Virus record (IMG/VR): IMGVR_UViG_3300048838_001106
Span: 62,001 to 126,000 of that record
Reading direction: 5' to 3' (one strand)
DNA: 64,000 nt
DNA from: a virus
The notes under the pieces were generated by a model that searched no databases, had not been told where the DNA came from, and saw only the letters and a list, made by a program, of their open reading frames with translations. Numbering within the stretch: the stretch's first letter is position 1; each line of letters begins with the position of its first letter. Both the position numbers and the translations under genes were made by a program. Positions 57,491 to 64,000 of this stretch are shown here, in pieces.

Positions 57491-57820
57491 TTAGCTCGCG
57501 TCATCGAACGGGTTTGCCATAACTTCTGGTGTCTTAGAGAACGGCGTCCATGCCCTGCCTCGCGCGCCTGTGAGCGATATGTAAGCGCCTCGATTCTCTG
57601 GATTAGGGTCCATGAACCCTAGATCGTACTTCTTCCCGCCTGGGCGTGCCACTTCCACAATCTGAAGGTCGGCGGTCATGATACCGAGCTCACTACACGC
57701 GCGAGAGATAGCATCGTCGATTACTTTGTTGTCGGCGTGCGTTGCGCCTGAATTGATAAGCAATTTTTGAAGAAGTTTGTTGAAGGGAATGAGAGGGATT
57801 ACTGTTTCTGCGCGACTCAT
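57491..57820 (-). CDS. Hypothetical tail-cluster protein
   Basis: A 109-residue protein from ATG 57820 behind AAAGGAGATCG. No motif. It overlaps the next gene by 4 bases and is the last gene of the tail operon. Confidence 0.78.
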   Translation of the reverse strand: MSRAETVIPLIPFNKLLQKLLINSGATHADNKVIDDAISRACSELGIMTADLQIVEVARPGGKKYDLGFMDPNPENRGAYISLTGARGRAWTPFSKTPEVMANPFDDAS

Positions 57821-58206
57821 GCGATCTCCTTTGAAGGTACCTGCGGTACGGATGTGTTTGTGTAAGACCATTTCGTGTGATGCTCTGCTGAGACTGCTTT
57901 GAACATATTTCCATTAGGGGAACTGGCATGCTCCAGAGTCCCGTGATTTGTGGCAGATGACAAGGCACTTGCTATGGTGTGCAGATCCCAGCCCTTAGGC
58001 CATTTGGTCACACCACGAGGCAGCGCGTATCTGGAGTTAGGGTCAGCTGCTGCCATATCAACTCTTTCCGCGTCTATCTGACACAGCAACAAGAAGTCAC
58101 CAACAGTGTCGATGTGGACCCACGTCCTACATTGAGACAGGTGTGCTACCGCTGCCCAGGCTTTTTCTTCGTGGAGTTCCCCAATAAGTCTGAATTTTTT
58201 TCCCAT
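57817..58206 (-). CDS. Hypothetical protein
   Basis: A 129-residue protein. WPKGWDLHTIASALSSATNH near the centre; no family recognised. Weak ribosome site. Confidence 0.75.
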   Translation of the reverse strand: MGKKFRLIGELHEEKAWAAVAHLSQCRTWVHIDTVGDFLLLCQIDAERVDMAAADPNSRYALPRGVTKWPKGWDLHTIASALSSATNHGTLEHASSPNGNMFKAVSAEHHTKWSYTNTSVPQVPSKEIA

Positions 58207-58261
58207 ACCATCACACTCTGTTTTCTAGTCTGATGGCAGAATCTAACCTGCCTGGCGGACA

Positions 58262-60025
58262 TTAGCAAGGGTCGTTAGCAGGTCCATCTATGCCTAGCGC
58301 TCTTACAGACACATCACTTTCAGAATTGTTCTGTTCAATGTCTATTCCAGAGTCTCCAGTAAGAGCCGCTGTCGATGACACTCGATTTATGGACTCGATG
58401 ACAGAGAACCCACTGGAATCTGCAGGTCCTAGCAGCAGTTCGAGCGCGGCCCGAAACGATGACACGCCAGCCGCTGTCTCACTGCCGGCCACAAAAATCA
58501 ACGCAGCTACTGACTCATCGCCGCGATCAAACGGAGGTCTGTTCTCAACCGACTTGTTTAGCAAAAGGTCTCCTACAGTGCGCATCATGTATGGCACGCC
58601 TCCCTGACCTGCAAACACGGTAGCATAAGCACCTATGTCAGAGGTAAGAAGGCCTGCTAGCATTGACTCCAGGCTGCCAAGCAGATCCAACAGCTCGTCT
58701 AACTGGTCTCTGATGGCGCGTATGGCATTCTCAGTGCTTTCCAGCAGTGACGCTGCTTCATTTCTGTAGCCAGCGTACGTTGAAGACACGGCGTCTATCA
58801 CAGCTTGAATCTTGGCTATCAAATCCTGGACACCTGGCGCGAAAGACAGTGGATTGTTAATGGCAATCCAGTCGGGTACTCGACCCTCAACAAATTTTTT
58901 GTAGGGAGCTTGTTGGCGCAGATTCACGCGAACCTGATTGCTCAGAGTGGCGAATGTCGGCGGGAACACCGCCGTGTCGCTACCCATTGTAATTTCTACA
59001 CTGAAGCCGACACTGAAATAGTAGTCGTCTGATGGGTCAAATCCGTGCACGATGATGCTGTGCAGAGGCGTGGATGCGCTGACAGCACCCGCTATTGGGA
59101 TTCTAGCCACGCCACCGGGCACGTCTATGCGCTTCACTTCGCGAAGCGACAGGTCATCCGAATTTTTGATCCGCACAGACCTGCTCACAAAGATGTGTGT
59201 CGACACAATTCGATACGAAACAGGCCCAGATGCGGAGAAACTCAGATCAAACTTTACTACTGGAGTGGGGTCCCAAAACAGACGAACGGCGTATTCTCCT
59301 GGCGGAGAAGGCCGCTGCATTATCAGCGTGCGAACCGTGGCGCCTTGAGGCACTGGTATGCCTGCCAGACTAAGCACCTCCTCATCGCCGATCGAACGTG
59401 CTCTTGGTACTGCAATGGGTCTTGCCTTGACGTTTTGAGGCACGGGCATGCGATACTGGTCCATCGGGGTTGGAAACGACACACCAAAAAATCTTGACAG
59501 GTTCAGCACGTCTCTTAGAACAGACAGGTAGTTAGGAGCTCCTATCAGAAGGATGCCCCCGGCCACGTAGGCGTCATTTGAGAACATAGGTCTAGAGTAG
59601 TCCCCTGCGTCAAACAGCGACTCTACGAATTTTCTGTACAGACCATAGTTGCCCCCATCCCCAAGAAGGTCTGGCAGGCCTGTCTTGTCCAACAGCAGCC
59701 CGTAGGCTGCGTCCCCGAAACCGCGAGCTGGAATAACGGGTGCTGCAGACTTGCGCTCGAATGGCGGTATTGGCGGCACGACCAACACATGCCCCATAGC
59801 TGGCTGCAGGAAATCTTGTAGCGACGCAGATACCGCGTCGATCGCCGCCTGGATTGCTAGCGATTTCACGTCAAACTCGGTGCGAAATGTGCTCACTATC
59901 CGCATCAACGAGGTGCTTGTCGTAGACAGGTTCTCCAGCGTTCCCATCAGGTCTGTAAGTACCTTTAGGGTGCCGGACGCCTCTTCAAATATAGGTAGCT
60001 CGTATTGTGCCTTGTCCCATCTCAC
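58262..60025 (-). CDS. Large tail/baseplate protein
   Basis: A 587-residue protein with helical ends (coiled coil near residues 400-450) and a central beta-rich domain of fibronectin-like style (SVRIKNSDDLSLREVKRIDV). Located next to the spike; probably a baseplate wedge or hub-associated protein. No family recognised. Confidence 0.8.
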   Translation of the reverse strand: MRWDKAQYELPIFEEASGTLKVLTDLMGTLENLSTTSTSLMRIVSTFRTEFDVKSLAIQAAIDAVSASLQDFLQPAMGHVLVVPPIPPFERKSAAPVIPARGFGDAAYGLLLDKTGLPDLLGDGGNYGLYRKFVESLFDAGDYSRPMFSNDAYVAGGILLIGAPNYLSVLRDVLNLSRFFGVSFPTPMDQYRMPVPQNVKARPIAVPRARSIGDEEVLSLAGIPVPQGATVRTLIMQRPSPPGEYAVRLFWDPTPVVKFDLSFSASGPVSYRIVSTHIFVSRSVRIKNSDDLSLREVKRIDVPGGVARIPIAGAVSASTPLHSIIVHGFDPSDDYYFSVGFSVEITMGSDTAVFPPTFATLSNQVRVNLRQQAPYKKFVEGRVPDWIAINNPLSFAPGVQDLIAKIQAVIDAVSSTYAGYRNEAASLLESTENAIRAIRDQLDELLDLLGSLESMLAGLLTSDIGAYATVFAGQGGVPYMMRTVGDLLLNKSVENRPPFDRGDESVAALIFVAGSETAAGVSSFRAALELLLGPADSSGFSVIESINRVSSTAALTGDSGIDIEQNNSESDVSVRALGIDGPANDPC

Positions 60026-60026
60026 G

Positions 60027-61490
60027 TCAACCTCCGATCTTCACGAACGTAGACTTTGCCGCAGAAAGTGATCCTCGACTCAGAGCGTATGGCGGCAGAA
60101 ATGGTGGAGCAGTAGGTATGATTCCAAGACCTGGATGAAAATGAACGTGGGTGTCTATCATCGCTCCAAATATGTCCATGAATATACTAAGTGTTTCGAA
60201 CAGCACAGCACTGAATGGGCCAACACCGGACACCCCACCGAGTTTAACGTTGCCAGCTACTGTAGAGTTGAGTTCAATCTTCCCTAATACCGACGAGATA
60301 GCTATGTCTCCTGTCAGGGTATCTACCGTGAAACCACTATGACGCACTTGTGCGTCTACTCCAGGCTCCCCAATCTTAAAGGCGACATCTCCGTTTCCTA
60401 CGGTAAACAGCAATGCCGGGTCTGCTGATGTGACATCCCCGGTAGCTGTTACCAAGGTGTTTCTGAAAGATGACAGCAACAAGTCGTGCGCGGCCGCCAG
60501 ACCAATGTCGTTGCTAGATCGAACACGGTGACTACCACTCGTGTCGTGGTCAACATTTTTGCCTGTTATGACAGTGCGGCTGCCGCCTACCACGTCGGTC
60601 TTGTCTTGCTCTGTACTTTCGTATCTGCTGCCTCCAGTAGCGTCCCAGGAGTCTCCTTCCACGGCAGACGTCCTTTGAGCCATCTCAGTGTCTACACGGC
60701 CATCGGGGTCAACATGGATGCGATATAGGTTTCGGCCACTCCCATCCGTCACGCGGAAGTCCACGAGCTCACCATCGTCTCCAAGTTCGCACCTAATGCG
60801 AAAATTTTCCTGGTCTGGGTTGGACTCTACATCACAGTCTGCGCCCGCCCGCAGTATGATAGATGTTTTGCCGTCTGACGTTTTGAAGTCTAATGACCCT
60901 GCCCCTGTGTAGATGCTAAGATTCTGCCCAATAAGACGCAGCATGTTCTTAGCCTGGGTTGCTATTATCTGCGCAAGGTCGGCAGCTTTCATAACAACGC
61001 TTCCGCCTTCCAGGACACCTAGCACATTTCCTAGATCCCCCATTTTCAGCCAGTCGCCGCTGACCACGTCTTTTGGCTTGTCGCCGCGCAGGTCGTTGTC
61101 ACCTCTTCCAGTGTAAGCAGTGTCATTGCCACCCACTGCTGCTACAGGAGTAACCGCTATTGGAGCGCGACTCTTTGCCTGGTTTTTTTGTGAACCAGGC
61201 TGCGCGTCAGGAGTGATTGGCAACAACATAGGAGTGCCGAGCTCGTACATCACGGTGTATTTGTCCCCGCGCTTTGGTACCAAAATCTCCCCAGAGTTGT
61301 TCGGCCACGGCACACCTGCCAGGAATTTGCCCTTCTCTGTAAAGACGTCGCAGCAGTACGTGTCTGGGTACACCTCATGGATGTACGCCTTTTCCCATCG
61401 CTGACGTGAAGAAGCGAATGCCGCGCCTTTCATGGCTGCCAGAGCGGCATTCGAGGCAGGATTTGGATTTGGATTGTAAGGATTAAACAT
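60027..61490 (-). CDS. Baseplate spike protein, gpV/gp5-like
   Basis: A 487-residue protein from ATG 61490 behind CAGGAGG. Residues 30-90 (YIHEVYPDTYCCDVFTEKGK, then VPKRGDKYTVMYELGTPML) fit the OB-fold of phage spike proteins. The later part is rich in short beta repeats (GKTSIILRAGADCDVES; GNVKLGGVSGVG) like the beta-helical needle, and HVHFHPGLG lies near the end. It pierces the outer membrane in contractile tails. Confidence 0.82.
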   Translation of the reverse strand: MFNPYNPNPNPASNAALAAMKGAAFASSRQRWEKAYIHEVYPDTYCCDVFTEKGKFLAGVPWPNNSGEILVPKRGDKYTVMYELGTPMLLPITPDAQPGSQKNQAKSRAPIAVTPVAAVGGNDTAYTGRGDNDLRGDKPKDVVSGDWLKMGDLGNVLGVLEGGSVVMKAADLAQIIATQAKNMLRLIGQNLSIYTGAGSLDFKTSDGKTSIILRAGADCDVESNPDQENFRIRCELGDDGELVDFRVTDGSGRNLYRIHVDPDGRVDTEMAQRTSAVEGDSWDATGGSRYESTEQDKTDVVGGSRTVITGKNVDHDTSGSHRVRSSNDIGLAAAHDLLLSSFRNTLVTATGDVTSADPALLFTVGNGDVAFKIGEPGVDAQVRHSGFTVDTLTGDIAISSVLGKIELNSTVAGNVKLGGVSGVGPFSAVLFETLSIFMDIFGAMIDTHVHFHPGLGIIPTAPPFLPPYALSRGSLSAAKSTFVKIGG

Positions 61491-61548
61491 ACGCGCCTCC
61501 TGAGGCTGATTTCCGCACAATAGCGCGAAAAGCCGCCGAGGGCTACGC

Positions 61549-62310
61549 TTACTTCGTCTTCAGTAGGTCCAGATCCAGCTGGATGTTACTGTTCGGCACG
61601 CCACCGGCTTCCATTGCGGCAGCCATCACAGACGAGTCGTTGTGAGCAACAGTGGTCTTGAGCTCTGCGCCGAATATTGGCTTGAGACGGTCAGCCATAC
61701 CAGACACGTTTTCCATGATCATGTTCTGTCCTGCGCCAAACGACGTATTCCACGAGTTCAGCATGCACAGTTCGATGTAGAACGCGCCGACGGTATCTTG
61801 CGCCACGCTGCGGAAAATGACTGCTAGACCAAACGGGATATAGAACAATTCTGAGTCAAGGTTCAGCCACGCTTTTTCGTCGTTGGTTCCGCCATACGAG
61901 GCCGGGGAATCTCCGAACTTGGAAAAGTCGATATTGGCCTGCTTTGCGTTGGTGTACAGAACACGAAGCAGGTTTCGACCGTTAACCCACAGACGCCCGA
62001 TGTTGAAGCTAACCTGCCCCTTGCCTGTCAGGAAGAAAGTTCTTCCCGAACCAACAGCCTGCATGGGCTGCAGTGGCTTTGAGCAGGACACACCCATCTG
62101 CGCTACCATACCCACAGGGAGCATCACATCAGCGAACGACGATCCTGCCGCGTTACCCGTCGGCAGGCGGGCTGGCCCAGCAAGCACCATCGTGTTGTTT
62201 GGGTGTGCGGCAGTGAACGAGGCATCGTCCATGAGACGCTCAACGTATTGCTCTTGAAAACTCCACGAGCTGATGTCTCGCGCAGTGGTTACGGGTCTGT
62301 TGTTTGCCAT
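61549..62310 (-). CDS. Tail structural protein (tube-like?)
   Basis: A 253-residue protein. Located between spike and sheath, with long strands (GKGQVSFNIGRLWVNGRNLL; DTVGAFYIELCMLNSW). Size and place are consistent with a tail tube or baseplate component, but no family motif is certain. Confidence 0.72.
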   Translation of the reverse strand: MANNRPVTTARDISSWSFQEQYVERLMDDASFTAAHPNNTMVLAGPARLPTGNAAGSSFADVMLPVGMVAQMGVSCSKPLQPMQAVGSGRTFFLTGKGQVSFNIGRLWVNGRNLLRVLYTNAKQANIDFSKFGDSPASYGGTNDEKAWLNLDSELFYIPFGLAVIFRSVAQDTVGAFYIELCMLNSWNTSFGAGQNMIMENVSGMADRLKPIFGAELKTTVAHNDSSVMAAAMEAGGVPNSNIQLDLDLLKTK

Positions 62311-62351
62311 GTTATGTCCTCGCAGATGCGTGTATTCTTATCAGTTTCGTG

Positions 62352-63197
62352 TCAACCCTGCGCGTAGTCAAACCCTGCGCGTGCTCCCAGCCCGCCGCCT
62401 GCTATTCCACCTGCAGCGCTTCCGATGATTGAGCCGAGTCCTGAGCCTGTAGCGGCACCCAGTCCTGTGTTGGCGTAGTTCTTTCCGAACAAGCGTTCTT
62501 TTAGCGTAGGGTCTCGCATCAGATCGTAAGCCAGCCCAGCTCCGCCGCCGGCAAGACCTCCGAGGCCACCTCCAAGCACACCTCCCGCGAGGCCGCCTCC
62601 AAGCGCACCTCCAAAGCCACCTGCCCCTGCAGCTACTCCTGCCAGCACACGGTTTCCAGGGTCTGCCAGCGCTGCGCCGCCTCCTGCAGCCAGCAGCGGG
62701 CTCAGGCCGCCCGCGATGCCGACGATGTTTCTGTCTTCCATTGCAAGCTTTTCGAGAAATGGGCGCCGAACCGACGCCTGTTTCTTTCCTGCATAGGCGC
62801 CCTGCGCCATGTTATGTCCTGCACTTCCTCCCATGTATCCGCCAGCGACAGATCCCAGCGCTGCACCACCCATGGCCCCAAGACCTGCACCAGCAGCTGC
62901 GGCACTATAGTCCTTTTCCCCGTCCCACCACTCATCCCACGTGGGGTCACGAAGAGCATCATAGGCCAGGCCGATGCCGCCGCCTAACAAGCCGCCTCCA
63001 ACACCGCCAATGGCTGCGCCGCCGTACTGCCCTGCACCAGCCATGGCGCCAGAGGTTAGGCCAGATCCAACGCGGGTTCCGGACGGTGCCAACATTGCTG
63101 ACATAGGTGCGGCGCCCCACGGCCCAAGAGCGCCGCCTGCGAGGCCTACCAGTGTACTATCTTCAATAGCAATTTTTTCAAGAAATGGACGACGCAT
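62352..63197 (-). CDS. Gly/Ala-rich, internally duplicated membrane protein
   Basis: A 281-residue protein made of two homologous halves: each starts RRPFLEK(I/L)A(I/M)ED, runs through Gly-zipper repeats (GGGLLGGGIGLAYDALRDPT / GGGLGGLAGGGAGLAYDLMR) and ends in a GH/GFxxAQG segment. Such Gly zippers form membrane pores. It lies in the tail cluster, so it may be an ejected channel protein. Confidence 0.8.
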   Translation of the reverse strand: MRRPFLEKIAIEDSTLVGLAGGALGPWGAAPMSAMLAPSGTRVGSGLTSGAMAGAGQYGGAAIGGVGGGLLGGGIGLAYDALRDPTWDEWWDGEKDYSAAAAGAGLGAMGGAALGSVAGGYMGGSAGHNMAQGAYAGKKQASVRRPFLEKLAMEDRNIVGIAGGLSPLLAAGGGAALADPGNRVLAGVAAGAGGFGGALGGGLAGGVLGGGLGGLAGGGAGLAYDLMRDPTLKERLFGKNYANTGLGAATGSGLGSIIGSAAGGIAGGGLGARAGFDYAQG

Positions 63198-63209
63198 GTT
63201 TCGTTTCCT

Positions 63210-64000
63210 TTAAGCTACAAGGCGCATTGTTACGCGATTAAGTGGAGCAGGAAGAGTGAGGTCCATCATCACCTCTACATGGTCTCTCTGCCCTTCCAAT
63301 ACTTTTATGCTGGCCACACGACCTGCGATCAGCGGTGCGCCGATGCGCGGCATATCCATGCGTTGCAACTGACGAGACCCTCCGTCCAGCGCTTCTTTCA
63401 TCAACCCGATTGTCGAGTCAGTCACGTTGTATCGGCCGATGAAATCGTCAACAATGTCTTTGTAGAAGCGGCTGACATAGTCAAAGTTTTTGACCATGCT
63501 GAATTCGCCCGACTCTAGCGTTGAAACGTCAGTGGTGAGCTGGTGCACACAGTATGGCAGTGTGTTTGGCGTGTTCTGTGCGAACAGATAAATTCCAGAG
63601 TTGGACAGCGTTGTCAGCTGCGCCTCACTGAAGTAGCGAGAGGAGTGTCTGATCTCCGAAATGCCAGCAATGCCAAGATTCGTAAAGCCTTGTTGTGGCG
63701 GCAAGCCCGCTGTCATCGCGCCGACAACAACAGCCATGTAGTAGCCGGGCAGGAAAGACTGCGTGCCGGTAGCGTTGTTCTGCACGCCAGACACCTTTAC
63801 CTGGTCAGGCCACACAGCCAGTACTCTGCTCGAGCTGATAGACTCAGCGATGCTAATGAGCTCAGACACCTGTCCTGGCTTGTCAAGCGTTCGAATAACG
63901 CGATAAGAGATGCCATCCTCGGACCCATAGTCGTCCTGCACAACGTCAGCGCCTACAGCCAGACGCACCTGGTTGTTCGACAACACCGCTGCGATAGGAT
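63210..64000 (-). CDS. Tail sheath protein, C-terminal part (cut by window edge)
   Basis: At least 263 residues; the frame is open past the right edge. FLPGYYMAVVVGAMTAGLPP then NLGIAGISE is the PxxYxAxxxxGxxA...G core of contractile sheath proteins, and SGIYLFAQN ... CVHQLTTD fits the next conserved part. VEVMMDLTLPAPLNRVTMRL is the C-terminal strand that interlocks neighbouring subunits. Its presence makes the phage a myovirus. Confidence 0.8.
   Translation of the reverse strand, partial: PIAAVLSNNQVRLAVGADVVQDDYGSEDGISYRVIRTLDKPGQVSELISIAESISSSRVLAVWPDQVKVSGVQNNATGTQSFLPGYYMAVVVGAMTAGLPPQQGFTNLGIAGISEIRHSSRYFSEAQLTTLSNSGIYLFAQNTPNTLPYCVHQLTTDVSTLESGEFSMVKNFDYVSRFYKDIVDDFIGRYNVTDSTIGLMKEALDGGSRQLQRMDMPRIGAPLIAGRVASIKVLEGQRDHVEVMMDLTLPAPLNRVTMRLVA

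Noticed and set aside
62741-63106. Plus-strand frame opposite the Gly-zipper gene
   Set aside because: Shadow of the Gly/Ala-rich minus-strand gene; His/Arg/Pro composition is that of the antisense.

Overview
This window is part of the genome of a large tailed bacteriophage with a contractile tail (myovirus). The evidence is a tail-sheath-like gene running off the right edge, a spike protein with an N-terminal OB-like region, several repetitive fibre genes, an M15-type endolysin, a holin-like gene and dense packing of small genes with 4-base start/stop overlaps. The host is probably Gram-negative: the phage carries a lipoprotein with a clear lipobox, an RlpA-like double-psi beta-barrel protein and a CsrA-like regulator. 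No integrase, terminase, portal or polymerase is visible here, so lifestyle and lineage cannot be fixed from this window.

Layout. 0-33.6 kb is an accessory/early-type region, almost all on the + strand: oligoribonuclease, zinc-ribbon proteins, a tandem array of small diverged paralogues (8.6-12.4 kb), a 1.5 kb AT-rich gene-poor block with a 99-bp perfect inverted repeat and four copies of a 30-bp element (13.67-15.2 kb), a second family of diverged paralogues (15.6-20.9 kb), and nucleotide/metabolic genes (two MazG-like pyrophosphohydrolases, a calcineurin-like phosphoesterase, a CoaB-like/class II aldolase fusion, a P-loop kinase), a tRNA with CAU anticodon, and a triple helix-turn-helix protein. 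At 31.1-33.6 kb several genes have their own promoter of a shared bipartite type, a 5' stem-loop and mostly a terminator.

33.7-39.7 kb is a cluster of seven genes (one +, six - in a tight operon) whose products share a short motif of the form YxxGYNxVxKxAGLxKTA, at the N-terminus in six and internally in one. Downstream of it they carry unrelated domains, including one resembling a protein kinase and one or two resembling ADP-ribosyltransferases. This looks like a set of virion-delivered or maturation-processed effectors and is the most interesting part of the window.

39.8-47.8 kb holds regulators (XRE-type HTH, CsrA-like), an RlpA-like secreted protein, a Dda/RecD2-type helicase, the endolysin, and an opposite-strand holin-like/coiled-coil lysis pair. 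48-56.3 kb (- strand) is the fibre/receptor-binding cluster with tandem 48-residue repeats, collagen-like repeats and duplicated N-terminal modules. 56.3-57.5 kb carries a proline-rich protein, an HU-like protein and a candidate small RNA. 57.5-64 kb (- strand) is the tail/baseplate cluster ending in the sheath gene.

All identifications come from reading motifs by eye; no database search was run. Where no family is named, none was recognised.
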